From an uncultured Opitutales bacterium (GTDB lineage: Bacteria; Verrucomicrobiota; Verrucomicrobiia; Opitutales; Oceanipulchritudinaceae): DNA of 34,876 bases. This document shows positions 1-11,077 of this stretch, piece after piece. The translations under genes and the position numbers were made by a program. Below the pieces are notes generated by a model. That model saw only the letters and a list, made by a program, of their open reading frames with translations. It made no database searches and was not told the DNA's origin. Location of the stretch: the NCBI GenBank assembly GCA_913056355.1, contig CAJXMX010000008.1, forward strand, positions 1-34,876, in the 5' to 3' direction. The first letter of the stretch is position 1, and every line of letters starts with the position of its first letter.

Positions 1-475
1 CCTCCGGGCCCTCGCCCGGCTGGGCTGCGACTGCCGCATCCTTTCCGGCGACCCGTCCCCCGCCGCCAGCGAAATCGGCGGCGTCCGGGTCCATGGGGGC
101 CTCCGTCCGGAGGACAAGGCGCGGCTGGTCCGGGAGTGGTCCGGGGAAGGCCGGCGTCTCCTCTTCATCGGGGACGGGATCAACGACCTGCCCGCCATGG
201 AGGCCAGCGACTCCGCCCTCGCCATCGACCTCGGGGCGGCCCTCGCCACCGAGTTCTCCGACGGCCTCCTGACCGGAGGCCGGATCGCCGTCCTGCCCGC
301 CGCCATCCGCCACGCCCTCCGCGGCAACCTCCGTTTCGCCCTGGCCTACAATGTTATCGGCATGGCCCTGGCCGCCGCCGGCCTCCTCCATCCGGTCCTG
401 GCCGCCGTCCTCATGGTCGGTTCTTCCGCCATCGTTTCTTTTCGCGCCCTCCGTGCCGCCGGCCTCGGGGCATAA
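1..475 (+). CDS. Heavy-metal-translocating P-type ATPase, C-terminal fragment (5' truncated by the window); CcoI/copper-type likely from context
   Basis: Frame from nt 2 reads LRALARLGCDCRILSGDP...LLFIGDGINDLPAMEASDSALAI...; the GDGxND hinge motif and C-terminal TM helices are typical of P1B ATPases. Stop taa at 473-475. Confidence 0.85.
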   Translation, partial: LRALARLGCDCRILSGDPSPAASEIGGVRVHGGLRPEDKARLVREWSGEGRRLLFIGDGINDLPAMEASDSALAIDLGAALATEFSDGLLTGGRIAVLPAAIRHALRGNLRFALAYNVIGMALAAAGLLHPVLAAVLMVGSSAIVSFRALRAAGLGA

Positions 476-643
476 GCTTCACTTTTTCAATGAATTAGAA
501 ACACTTAAGCCGCGCAAATTTTCAGAAGGCCCGGGAAATTTCTGTTGCGTTCGCACTTGATTCATCCAGAAGAGCATTATCCCCCACCTTGAGCTAGGGT
601 ATATCCATCGGTTCGAAGTGGGGCTAAACAGGCTGTATCAGAT

Positions 644-835
644 ATGTCAGAGCACAAACTGCGTCGAAAATCCTTTTTAATGACGATGGGAGCCTTAGCG
701 CTCGGCTGGATCGGAGTCCGGGCGGCGCCCAAGGGATCCCGGGCAACCGCGCCGGCACAGGCTGCCGGCACCATTCCGGAGAACCGGGTCCAGCGTGATC
801 CGCGCTCGGTCCCCAGTGCCGGGCGGTCGATCTAA
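644..835 (+). CDS. Small hypothetical protein with N-terminal RRKSF + hydrophobic segment (possible Tat/Sec-type signal)
   Basis: 63-aa ORF MSEHKLRRKSFLMTMGALALGWIGVRA..., co-directional and immediately upstream of actA; no family recognised. Confidence 0.5.
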   Translation: MSEHKLRRKSFLMTMGALALGWIGVRAAPKGSRATAPAQAAGTIPENRVQRDPRSVPSAGRSI

Positions 836-860
836 ACCAAACGCCAGGAAGGGTCTACAC

Positions 861-1514
861 ATGGCTAATTTGTTTCCCAAATGGTCCAACTCGGTTCCGC
901 TCAAGGTGATCATTGTGATCTGTGTCCTGGGTGTGACCGGAGTGGCCGGAGTCACCTATTACTTCACACCCAAGTATGCCCGCGTCGGCTACGCGCCGAA
1001 GCAGCCGGTGGCCTACAACCACTACCTGCACGTGGAGCAGCTGGGACTGGACTGCCGCTACTGCCACAGCCACGTGGACGAGTCGGGCCACGCCAACGTC
1101 CCGGACTCGGCCACCTGCATGAACTGCCACAGCCAGGTCAAGAAGGACAGCGCGCTGCTGGAGCCGGTCCGCAACAGCTACAATTCCGGCGAGCCGGTGG
1201 AATGGGTCCGTATCCACAAGACTCCCGATTACGTGTATTTCAACCACTCGGTCCACGTGAACCGGGGAATCAGCTGCGTGGAGTGCCACGGACAGATCAA
1301 CGAGATGGAAACGGTCTATCACGCCGAGCCCCTGACAATGGCATTCTGTTTGGACTGCCACCGCAATCCGGAGAATTTTATCCGGCCGCTGGACGAGGTC
1401 TACAACCTGAACTGGACCCCGGAGAATCCGGCCGCCCAGGCTGAATGGGCCCGGGAAACCGTCATTGAAGCGAACATTAACCCGCCGCAAAGCTGCTCAG
1501 GCTGCCACCGATGA
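861..1514 (+). CDS. actA: Alternative complex III subunit ActA, pentaheme c-type cytochrome
   Basis: ATG at 861 (MANLFPKWSNS...), one N-terminal TM, five CXXCH motifs (CRYCH, CMNCH, CVECH, CLDCH, CSGCH); first gene of an actABCDEF-ordered cluster. Stop overlaps the actB start (ATGA). Confidence 0.93.
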   Translation: MANLFPKWSNSVPLKVIIVICVLGVTGVAGVTYYFTPKYARVGYAPKQPVAYNHYLHVEQLGLDCRYCHSHVDESGHANVPDSATCMNCHSQVKKDSALLEPVRNSYNSGEPVEWVRIHKTPDYVYFNHSVHVNRGISCVECHGQINEMETVYHAEPLTMAFCLDCHRNPENFIRPLDEVYNLNWTPENPAAQAEWARETVIEANINPPQSCSGCHR

Positions 1515-4500
1515 ACCGCGATTCAAACCACAAAGAAACCCACGGCGAAATGACAACCGGCCCGAAGTACTGGCGCAGCCTGGACGAGCTGGCGGACAAG
1601 CCGGCCTTCAAGGAATGGCTGCACCGCGAATTCCCGCAGGGGGCCTCCGAGGTGGACGGAGTCAACCGCCGCCACTTCCTGAAAATCATGGCCGCCTCCT
1701 TCGGCGCCGCGGGCCTGGGGCTCGCCGGATGCCGCCGGCCGGAGCAGAACATTCTTCCCTACAGCCAGCAGCCCGAGTCCTCGATTCCCGGCATTCCGGT
1801 CTACTACACGACCTCCATGCCGGACGCCCGGGACAACCTGCCCCTGGTGGTGGAAACCCACCAGCACCGGCCGACCCATGTCGAGGGCAACCGGGATTTC
1901 CTCCCCTATGGCGGCGCGGTCCACCGCTTCGCCCCGGCCTCTGTCCTGAACCTCTACGATCCGGACCGCATGACTTCCTCCTACGAGGGGAACCGCCGGG
2001 TGACCGGCGAGCGCATCAAGGACGTCCTGGCCGGCCTGGCCTCCAAATTTGGCCCGACCAGCGGGCAGGGCATGGCCATCCTGGCCGAACCGTCGACCTC
2101 GCCGACCCGCCTGCGCATCAAGAAGGCCCTCCTCAAGAAGTATCCGCGGCTGCTCTGGGCCGAATACAGCCCGACGGTCGGCAGCAATCCGGAACGTGCC
2201 GCGGCCCGGCTTTTCGGGCGGCCCAGCCGCCCGCTGTACCAACTGGACAAGGCCGGCCGGATCCTCAGTGTCGATGCTGATTTTCTCAACGGCGAAGCCG
2301 GCAACGTGGGCCTGGCCCGCGCCTACGGCAAGGGCCGCAAGGTCCGCAACCAGGATGAGGCCGGCAACATGAGCCGCCTCTACGCGGTCGAGTCCTCCTT
2401 CAGTGTGACCGGCGGCATGGCGGATCACCGCCTGCGCCTCTCGACCGGCAACATGACCGCTTTTCTGGCCCTCCTCACGGCAGAGCTCCTGGAACTGGAC
2501 AACGGGGATCCGCACATGGCGGACTTCCTCCGGGAACGCGCTTCCGGCCTTTCCGTGGATCCGGCCTGGGTGAAGGAATGCGCCCGCGACCTCCTCGACA
2601 ACAGGGAACACAGCGTGATTGTCCCGGGAAGCCACCTCAGCGTGGAAGCCCAGCAACTGGCCATTTACGCCAACCAGCTGGTCGGCGGCCTGGACCACAC
2701 GGTCGTCTACGCCGAGCTGCCGGAGGATGAATCCAGCTCCATCCGGGAACTGGCCGCAGCCATCGGGGACAAGGCCATTGAGAGCCTGCTCATCCTGGGT
2801 GGCAATCCGGTCTACAACGCCCCGGCGGACCTGGACTGGATATCGCTCCAGAAGTCGGTCCCGGAGGTGATCCGCCACGGTTACTACTACGATGAGACCA
2901 GTCTCGAGGCGGGTCTAAGCATCGCGGCCACCCATTATCTCGAATCCTGGGGCGACGGCCGCACCCTGGACGGCACCTATGTACCGGTCCAGCCGATGAT
3001 CATGCCGCTCTTCGAGGCCTTCCAGGAAGAGGAAATCCTGGCCCGCCTGGCCGGCATGAGCCTGGCCGATCCCTATGGCCTGGTCCTGGATACCTTCACG
3101 GAATCCTACGCCTCCAGCAAGGGGGCCGCGGAAAAGGATTTCCAGCGATTCCTCTCCAACGGCTTCCTTCCGGAATCGGGCTACCGCCTGCTCAAGGCCG
3201 CCAGCCTGAACGTTTCCGGGGTCCGCGAAAACCTTTCCCCGGCGGTGCTGGCGCCCCGGGCCACCGGTCCCGAGAACCTGGAAGTGCGCCTGATGGCCAG
3301 CAATTCCTCCGGTGACGGCTTCTACAACAACAACGGCTGGCTGCAGGAGTGCCCGGACCCGATCACCAAGCTGACCTGGGACAACGCCATTCTCATCTCC
3401 CCGGCCCTGGCCAAGCATCTCGGCTTCGACACCAAGGCCGGCGATTTCCTGATCGGCGGGGTCTCCAAGAAGAATGCCAATTTCAAGCGCGGCCGGGAAG
3501 AATCCCGGATCGCCGAGCTGACCTGCAACGGCGTCACGGTACGCGGACCGGTCCACATCCAGCCCGGACTTGACGACTGGACGGTGATCCTGCCCCTCGG
3601 CTACGGCCGCAGCCAGGTCGGCCGCGTCGGCACCGGAACCGGATTCAACGCCTATCCGCTCAGCCATTCCGCTGAAGGCCTCCTCCGCAGCGGCGGCAAG
3701 CTGGTCATCACCGGCGAGGGCTACCGCCTGGCCAACACCCAGGAGCACTGGTCCATGGAGGGCCGGGCCATTGTCCGCGAGGGCAATGTCGGCACTTACG
3801 AGGAAAACGCCAATTTCGTCGCCGAGACCGGCATGGAAAGCCACAGCCCTCCCGTCTACGGTCATGACAAGGGCATGGACCTTTCCGGGAAATCGCTGCA
3901 GACGCCGCGGGGCGGTTCCTCCTACGAGACGCCCGATTTCGGCGACCCGCCCCCGAATGTCAATGTCTGGCAGGACCCCGAGGCGCGGGAGAAGTTCATT
4001 CCCGAACAGCAATGGGGGATGAGCATCGACCTCAACAGCTGTACCGGCTGCAACGCCTGCATCATTTCCTGCCAGAGCGAGAACAACATCCCGATCGTCG
4101 GCAAGGACCAGATCATGCGGGGCCGGGAAATGCACTGGATCCGTCTGGACCGCTACTACAGCTCGGGCGACCTCGAGGAAAACCGCAACGAGCTCCCCGC
4201 CGACCCGCAGAGCTCGATCATGCCGGTTGGCTGCCAGCACTGCGAGATGGCCCCCTGCGAGCAGGTCTGCCCGGTCAACGCCACCGTGCACGACCGCCAG
4301 GGCCTCAACGTCATGGCCTACAACCGTTGCGTGGGAACCCGCTACTGCGCCAACAACTGTCCCTACAAGGTGCGCCGGTTCAACTTCTTTGATTACAACA
4401 AGCGGGCCACGGACGAGTTCTACGCCGGTCCCCTCGGTACCAACCAGTACAAGATCGAGGGTGCGGCGCTCAAGGCCATGCAGAAGAATCCGGATGTCAC

Positions 4501-4966
4501 GGTCCGCATGCGCGGGGTCATGGAAAAGTGCACCTACTGCGTCCAGCGGATCGAGCAGGCCAAGATCGCCCAGCGGGTGATCGCCCGGGACTCGAACAAC
4601 ATCAAGGTCGCCGACGGGGTTATCCGGACCGCCTGCCAGTCCGCCTGCCCGACCGAAGCCATTGTCTTCGGGGACATCAGCGACGAGTCGACAGCGGTCT
4701 ACCAGTCCAAGATGAACGACCGCGACTACGCTTTGCTGGGTTACCTGAACACCCGTCCGCGGACCACCTACCTGGCCCGCCTGCGCAATCCGAACCCGAA
4801 GATGCCGGATTACGCCGAGGCCCTCAGCCGGACCGAGTACAAGTCGACCCAGAAATCCTCCGGCCACGGGGAAGCCCAGGGCGGGAGCCATGGGGCCGAA
4901 CCGGCAGCCCACGGCGAGGAGCATGCAACTGAAACCCACACCGAAGAAGGCCACGGAGGTCATTAA
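1511..4966 (+). CDS. actB: Alternative complex III subunit ActB (molybdopterin-oxidoreductase-like domain fused to Fe-S domain)
   Basis: 1151 aa; RRHFLKIMAASFGAAGLGLAGC signal region; C-terminal ferredoxin-like cysteine clusters (CTGCNACIISCQ, CQHCEMAPCEQVCP, CVGTRYCANNCPY, CTYCVQRI/CQSACPTEAI). Confidence 0.95.
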   Translation: MNRDSNHKETHGEMTTGPKYWRSLDELADKPAFKEWLHREFPQGASEVDGVNRRHFLKIMAASFGAAGLGLAGCRRPEQNILPYSQQPESSIPGIPVYYTTSMPDARDNLPLVVETHQHRPTHVEGNRDFLPYGGAVHRFAPASVLNLYDPDRMTSSYEGNRRVTGERIKDVLAGLASKFGPTSGQGMAILAEPSTSPTRLRIKKALLKKYPRLLWAEYSPTVGSNPERAAARLFGRPSRPLYQLDKAGRILSVDADFLNGEAGNVGLARAYGKGRKVRNQDEAGNMSRLYAVESSFSVTGGMADHRLRLSTGNMTAFLALLTAELLELDNGDPHMADFLRERASGLSVDPAWVKECARDLLDNREHSVIVPGSHLSVEAQQLAIYANQLVGGLDHTVVYAELPEDESSSIRELAAAIGDKAIESLLILGGNPVYNAPADLDWISLQKSVPEVIRHGYYYDETSLEAGLSIAATHYLESWGDGRTLDGTYVPVQPMIMPLFEAFQEEEILARLAGMSLADPYGLVLDTFTESYASSKGAAEKDFQRFLSNGFLPESGYRLLKAASLNVSGVRENLSPAVLAPRATGPENLEVRLMASNSSGDGFYNNNGWLQECPDPITKLTWDNAILISPALAKHLGFDTKAGDFLIGGVSKKNANFKRGREESRIAELTCNGVTVRGPVHIQPGLDDWTVILPLGYGRSQVGRVGTGTGFNAYPLSHSAEGLLRSGGKLVITGEGYRLANTQEHWSMEGRAIVREGNVGTYEENANFVAETGMESHSPPVYGHDKGMDLSGKSLQTPRGGSSYETPDFGDPPPNVNVWQDPEAREKFIPEQQWGMSIDLNSCTGCNACIISCQSENNIPIVGKDQIMRGREMHWIRLDRYYSSGDLEENRNELPADPQSSIMPVGCQHCEMAPCEQVCPVNATVHDRQGLNVMAYNRCVGTRYCANNCPYKVRRFNFFDYNKRATDEFYAGPLGTNQYKIEGAALKAMQKNPDVTVRMRGVMEKCTYCVQRIEQAKIAQRVIARDSNNIKVADGVIRTACQSACPTEAIVFGDISDESTAVYQSKMNDRDYALLGYLNTRPRTTYLARLRNPNPKMPDYAEALSRTEYKSTQKSSGHGEAQGGSHGAEPAAHGEEHATETHTEEGHGGH

Positions 4967-5000
4967 TTCGAATTCTTAACCTTAAAGCGGGAACAACGTT

Positions 5001-6497
<1,497 letters not shown>

Positions 6498-6515
6498 TTT
6501 CCGGGAACTGATACC

Positions 6516-7058
6516 ATGAGTAAACCATACGGATATCTCGCCCTCTTCGAGTCGGCCCCGGCGGTCTACCACGCCGCCCGGAGCGTCCGCGAAGCCGGCT
6601 TCAAGAAATGGGACGTCTTCACGCCTTTCCCGATCCACGGAATGGACGGGGCCATGGGCCTGCACCGTTCCAAGGTGCCCGCCTTCACCCTGATCGGCGG
6701 AATCATCGGTTTCGCCACGGGGATGCTGACGGCCTGGTACATGGGGCAGTTCGACTACCCCCTGATCGTGGGCGGCAAGCCCTTCTTCAGCCCGATCTTT
6801 CCCTTTCCGGTGGCCTATGAGCTGACCATCCTCCTGGCCGCCTTCGGGACCATCGGGGGCATGTTCATCACCAACCGCTTGCCGATGCATTATCATCCGG
6901 TCATGAACTACGACAAGTTCCGCCACCTCACCGATGACAAGTTCGCCGTCGTCATCGAGTCCGGGGACGAACTCTTCTCCGAAGCGGCAACCCGCGAGTT
7001 CCTGGAATCCCTCCATCCCGCGGAAATCGCGGTCATCAACGACGAGGAGGAAGAATAG
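6516..7058 (+). CDS. actD: Alternative complex III subunit ActD (DUF3341)
   Basis: 180 aa, YLALFESAPAVYHAARSVREAGFKKWDVFTPFPIHGMD... typical of ActD; position in cluster. Confidence 0.92.
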   Translation: MSKPYGYLALFESAPAVYHAARSVREAGFKKWDVFTPFPIHGMDGAMGLHRSKVPAFTLIGGIIGFATGMLTAWYMGQFDYPLIVGGKPFFSPIFPFPVAYELTILLAAFGTIGGMFITNRLPMHYHPVMNYDKFRHLTDDKFAVVIESGDELFSEAATREFLESLHPAEIAVINDEEEE

Positions 7059-7059
7059 C

Positions 7060-7719
7060 ATGCGACAATTCTTCATCATCTACTTTTTCCTGGTGGCCCT
7101 GGTGCTGACCGTCTTCGGCTTCCGCGGCTGCAAGTCGACCAAGCCGCCGCTGGAGATTTTTCCGGACATGGACCGGCAGGCCAAGTTCGCCGAGCAGGGC
7201 GCCACCAGCTTCTTCGCCGACGGGCGGATGGACCGCCCGCCCGTTCCCGGCACGGTTCCCCACGTCACCGGGGACCAGAAGGCCTTCCCGCACTGGATCC
7301 CGGACGGCCAGTTCCGCGAGGACAGCTACCTGGCCACCGGCAAGGTGGAGGACGGCTCCTTCGGCAGCGGTTTCCCGGTCGAGGTCAACTACGACAACAT
7401 GCGCACCGGGCAGGAGATTTTCACCATCTACTGCGCCATCTGCCACGGGGATTCCGCCAACGGCCAGGGCGTTGTGGCCCAGCAGCGCTACGGCTACAAC
7501 ACCATCGCCAACCTCCTCCAGACCCGGATCATGGAGCTGCCCGAGGGCGAAATTTTCAACACCATCACCTACGGCAAGAACACCATGGGTCCCTACGGGA
7601 ACAAGATTCGCGTGGAGGACCGGTGGAAGGTCGTGATGTATGTCCGCGCCCTGCAGCGGGCCGCCTCGGCCACCGTTGACGATGTGCCGCCCGAGCACAA
7701 AGGAGATCTTGGATTATGA
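7060..7719 (+). CDS. actE: Alternative complex III subunit ActE, monoheme cytochrome c
   Basis: ATG at 7060 (MRQFFIIYFFLVALVLTVFGFRGCKSTK...), lipoprotein-like N-terminus, one heme motif CAICHGDSANGQG; stop overlaps the actF start. Confidence 0.92.
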   Translation: MRQFFIIYFFLVALVLTVFGFRGCKSTKPPLEIFPDMDRQAKFAEQGATSFFADGRMDRPPVPGTVPHVTGDQKAFPHWIPDGQFREDSYLATGKVEDGSFGSGFPVEVNYDNMRTGQEIFTIYCAICHGDSANGQGVVAQQRYGYNTIANLLQTRIMELPEGEIFNTITYGKNTMGPYGNKIRVEDRWKVVMYVRALQRAASATVDDVPPEHKGDLGL

Positions 7720-9020
7720 GCACCAGCAGCGACGTCATTTCCCCCAGCGGCAGCGCCGCCGCGGACCGTGGAAGCGGCAACAAGTCCTTCCTTTTCCTGA
7801 TCGTGGGACTGGTCCTGATCGCCCTTTCCGCGATCGGGCTCTTCACCGGTTCCGAGACCGATCCCGCCCGGCCCTTTGTCGGCTGGATCCTGGGCATTTC
7901 CTTCTGGCTCTCGATCCTCATCGGGATGCTTTTCCTGACCATGATCTGGTGGATGTTCGACGCCGGCTGGTCGGTCATCATCCGGAGGCAGCTGGAGCAT
8001 GCCGTGGGGGCCTTCCCGTACCTGGCCCTGATCTTCCTGCCCCTGGTCCTGCTCAGTGTACTCTCCGGGGACAAGACGGGCATTCCCTGGATCTGGATGA
8101 ACAGCGATGCCATCGTTCCCGGCGGTCACGGCACGGTGGCCCATGACGTCCTCTACCAGAGCAAGGCCGGATACCTCGGCCAGGGCTTCTTCATTGTCCG
8201 CTACGTCCTCTATTTCGGCGTCTGGACAACCCTGGCCCTGCTCTTCCGCCGCTGGTCCTTCAACATGGACCGGACCGGGGACCATTCCAACGTGCACCGT
8301 TCCCGCAAGCTGGCCGCGGCCGGACTTTTCCTTTGCGCCTTCGCCACCACCTTTGCCGCCATCGACTGGTTCAAGTCCCTCAACTACCACTGGTTCTCGA
8401 CCATGTACGGGGTCTGGTTCTTCGCCGCCTGCATGCGCGCGGGCCTCTCGGCCACGGTCCTGACCCTGTTCTACATGGCCGGCCGTGAGGACGGCCTGAA
8501 GGGCATCATCAAGCCGGCCCACTTCTACCTGATGGGCTGCATCATGCTGGCCTTCACGGTCTTCTGGGCCTACATCAGCTTCTCCCAGTACTTCCTCATC
8601 TACAACGCCAACATCCCCGAGGAGACCTTCTGGTACAACATGCGCGAGCTCAACGCGGACGGCAGCAAGAACAGCTGGTGGTGGGTCAGCATGGGCCTGA
8701 TCTTCCTCCATTTCTTTGTGCCCTTCCTGTACCTCCTCTGGTACCGGAACAAGTTCGCCGCGCGCCTGCGCTTCATCGCCATCTGGATCCTCACCTTCCA
8801 CCTGCTGGACCTGTACTGGAACATTGTCCCGCAGAAGCTGGCCGAGGACAGCCACGGCCATTACATGATCCGACCCTTCGGCATCAGCTGGGTGGACGTG
8901 ACGATGTTCCTCGGCGTCGGGGCCATCGTCATCTGGTCCTTCCTCAAGTCCGCCGCCAGGGAGCGGCCCATCCCGATCCGGGATCCCCGGATTGAAGAAT
9001 CGATCAACTGCCATGAGTAA
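7716..9020 (+). CDS. actF: Alternative complex III subunit ActF (NrfD-like/quinol:cytochrome c oxidoreductase membrane subunit)
   Basis: 434-aa polytopic membrane protein, WLGISFWLSILIGMLFLTMIWWMFDAGW-like region; starts at ATGA overlap with actE. Confidence 0.92.
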   Translation: MSTSSDVISPSGSAAADRGSGNKSFLFLIVGLVLIALSAIGLFTGSETDPARPFVGWILGISFWLSILIGMLFLTMIWWMFDAGWSVIIRRQLEHAVGAFPYLALIFLPLVLLSVLSGDKTGIPWIWMNSDAIVPGGHGTVAHDVLYQSKAGYLGQGFFIVRYVLYFGVWTTLALLFRRWSFNMDRTGDHSNVHRSRKLAAAGLFLCAFATTFAAIDWFKSLNYHWFSTMYGVWFFAACMRAGLSATVLTLFYMAGREDGLKGIIKPAHFYLMGCIMLAFTVFWAYISFSQYFLIYNANIPEETFWYNMRELNADGSKNSWWWVSMGLIFLHFFVPFLYLLWYRNKFAARLRFIAIWILTFHLLDLYWNIVPQKLAEDSHGHYMIRPFGISWVDVTMFLGVGAIVIWSFLKSAARERPIPIRDPRIEESINCHE

Positions 9021-9339
9021 CGAAATTCTCAATACCGAGCCCTCCGACAAGAAGGTCCTGTTTTCCGCCATCGGATTTATCGGGGTCTTCCTGGTCTTCG
9101 CCTTCATTGTCGCCGTGGCCTACCTCCCGAACCGTTCCGTCTCCCAGGAGGCGCTGAACGTGGAGGCCCGGTCAAAGATCCTCAAGGAGGTCCAAACCGA
9201 GCAGGCCCGCCTCGTCAACGCCTACGAATGGGTAAACCAGAACGAGGGCGTGGTCCGTATTCCGGTCGAGCGGGCCATGGAATTGACCGTGCAGGAACTG
9301 CGCGAAAAACAGCAGGAAGCTGCCGAACCGGCCAAGTGA
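9013..9339 (+). CDS. Hypothetical single-TM protein in the ACIII-cbb3 operon
   Basis: ATG at 9013 overlaps the actF end; MSNEILNTEPSDKKVLFSAIGFIGVFLVFAFIVAVAYLPNRS... one TM and soluble C-terminus with GVVRIPVERAMELTVQEL; stop overlaps the next ATG (ATGA). Confidence 0.8.
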   Translation: MSNEILNTEPSDKKVLFSAIGFIGVFLVFAFIVAVAYLPNRSVSQEALNVEARSKILKEVQTEQARLVNAYEWVNQNEGVVRIPVERAMELTVQELREKQQEAAEPAK

Positions 9340-9542
9340 TGGACTGGGGCCAATACATCCTGATCGGGTTTGTTTTCGCCTGCCTGTTCTTTCTGGGGGC
9401 GGCCCTGGCCCTGCACTGGGCCCACAGGCACGGGCAATTGACCAATCTGGAAAAGGGGGCCCAATCGATTTTCGACGAGGATGAACCGATGGGGGAAATC
9501 ACCGACGCCTTCCCCCGCAAGCGGCGCAAGAAAAAGAATTAA
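9339..9542 (+). CDS. ccoS: CcoS-like cbb3 oxidase assembly protein
   Basis: 67 aa: MDWGQYILIGFVFACLFFLGAALALHWAHRHGQLTNLEKGAQSIFDEDEP...; TM followed by GQ(F/L)xxLE...I(F/L)xDD/E pattern as in CcoS; directly before ccoN. Confidence 0.65.
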   Translation: MDWGQYILIGFVFACLFFLGAALALHWAHRHGQLTNLEKGAQSIFDEDEPMGEITDAFPRKRRKKKN

Positions 9543-9579
9543 GCGTTGGTATACGATCCCGCTTCCAATCATCAATTCC

Positions 9580-11073
9580 ATGAGCTCTAACCCTTCTCTA
9601 CTACAATCCCTGAGTCCGACCGGCGATGCGGATATCAGCCTGAAGGCGCGTCTTGGCGAAGTGGACGCCTCGATGCGCAAGCCGGCCATGCTGTTCCTCG
9701 TCTCGGCGGTGTTCTGGCTGCTCCTGGGCACGGTCTTCGCCCTGGTGGCGGCCATCAAGGCCACCAATCCGGACTTCCTCGGCGGCACCGAATGGCTGAC
9801 CTTCGGACGCGTCCGCTCCGCCCACCTCAACGCCATGATTTTCGGCTGGGGCAACAATGTCATTTTCGCGGTGGCGCCCTGGATCATGGGCCGCCTGAGC
9901 CGGGCCCGCATCCGCCACACCAGCATCCTGCTGATTGCCGGGATATTCTGGAACATCGCGGTCACGGTAGGGATCTTCGGCATCCTCCGCGGTGACATGA
10001 TCGGGGTCGAATGGCTGGAAATGCCGTCTTACGCGGCGCCCTTGATCATCATCACCTACGCCCTGGTCGGGGTCTGGGTCATCATTGCCTTCCGCTGGCG
10101 CCAGACCGACCACGTCTACGTCTCGCAGTGGTACCTGCTGGCCGCCTTCTTCTGGCTTCCCTGGCTCTACACCGTGGCCCAGATCATGCTCATTTTCGAG
10201 CCCGCCACCGGGGTTGTCCAGTCCCTGACCAACTGGTGGTTCGCCCACAACGTCCTCGGCCTCTGGCTGACCCCCATCGCCCTCGGGGTGGCCTACTACC
10301 TGATTCCCAAGGTCCTCGGTCGCCCGATCCACAGCTACTACCTTTCCGTGGTCGGCTTCTGGGCCCTGGCCCTTTTCTACAACTGGGCCGGTGTACACCA
10401 CCTGATCGGCGGCCCGGTACCGGCCTGGGTCATTTCCGCCGGCACGGTGGCCAGCGTGATGATGGTCATCCCGGTCCTTGTGGTCGGCATCAACCACCAC
10501 CTGACCGTGGTCGGCCTGCACAAGGAAGGCTGGGCCAGCCCGACCATCCGCTTCGTCATGTTCGGGGCCATCAACTACACCTTCGTCAGCCTGACCGGCA
10601 GCCTGATGGCCTTGCGCCACGTCAACGAGGTCACCCACTTCACCCATTTCACGGTCGGACACGCCCACCACGGGGTGTACGCCTTCTTCACCATGATCAT
10701 GTTCGGGGCCGTCTACTACATGATGCCGCGCCTGCTTCTGCGGGAATGGCCCAACGCCTTCCTGATCAAGGTGCATTGGTGGATGGCCGGCATGGGCATC
10801 CTGCTGATGGTCGTGGCCCTGCAGGTCGGAGGCTGGATCCAGGGGCTGCAGATGAACGCCCTGAACGAGGATGGCACACCCGTCTACAGCTCCTTCATCC
10901 AGATTGTCGAGAACACCAGGCCCTGGCTCTGGCTGCGTTCCCTCTCCGGATTGATGATCCTAATCGGCCACCTGGCCTTCGGGGTCAACGTCTTCTGGAT
11001 GATCTTCAGCCGTCGCCGGGCCGGGGAACAGACCGCTCCCACGCTCTTGAGTCCAACCACTGAACAGGCCTGA
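9580..11073 (+). CDS. ccoN: cbb3-type cytochrome c oxidase subunit I
   Basis: Polytopic; WWFAHNVLGLWLTPIALGVAYYLIPKVLGRPIHSYYLSVVGFWALALFYNWAGVHHL matches the CcoN active-site helices (His in AHN, Tyr in SYYLS, HH pair). Confidence 0.92.
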   Translation: MSSNPSLLQSLSPTGDADISLKARLGEVDASMRKPAMLFLVSAVFWLLLGTVFALVAAIKATNPDFLGGTEWLTFGRVRSAHLNAMIFGWGNNVIFAVAPWIMGRLSRARIRHTSILLIAGIFWNIAVTVGIFGILRGDMIGVEWLEMPSYAAPLIIITYALVGVWVIIAFRWRQTDHVYVSQWYLLAAFFWLPWLYTVAQIMLIFEPATGVVQSLTNWWFAHNVLGLWLTPIALGVAYYLIPKVLGRPIHSYYLSVVGFWALALFYNWAGVHHLIGGPVPAWVISAGTVASVMMVIPVLVVGINHHLTVVGLHKEGWASPTIRFVMFGAINYTFVSLTGSLMALRHVNEVTHFTHFTVGHAHHGVYAFFTMIMFGAVYYMMPRLLLREWPNAFLIKVHWWMAGMGILLMVVALQVGGWIQGLQMNALNEDGTPVYSSFIQIVENTRPWLWLRSLSGLMILIGHLAFGVNVFWMIFSRRRAGEQTAPTLLSPTTEQA

Positions 11074-11077
11074 TCCG

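Noticed and set aside
581-624. Possible leader hairpin upstream of the 63-aa ORF (ccccac...gtgggg)
   Set aside because: Only 6 bp pair cleanly with a large loop; not distinguishable from chance.
1523-2878. Long minus-strand ORF (451 aa) opposite actB
   Set aside because: Exact antisense of a confident coding region in high-GC DNA; composition is a mirror artefact (Ala/Gly/Val-rich, no domain).
2915-4963. 682-aa minus-strand ORF opposite actB
   Set aside because: Antisense shadow ORF of the actB Fe-S/oxidoreductase region; no recognisable motifs.
7593-9107. 504-aa minus-strand ORF opposite actF
   Set aside because: Shadow ORF of actF; no domain.
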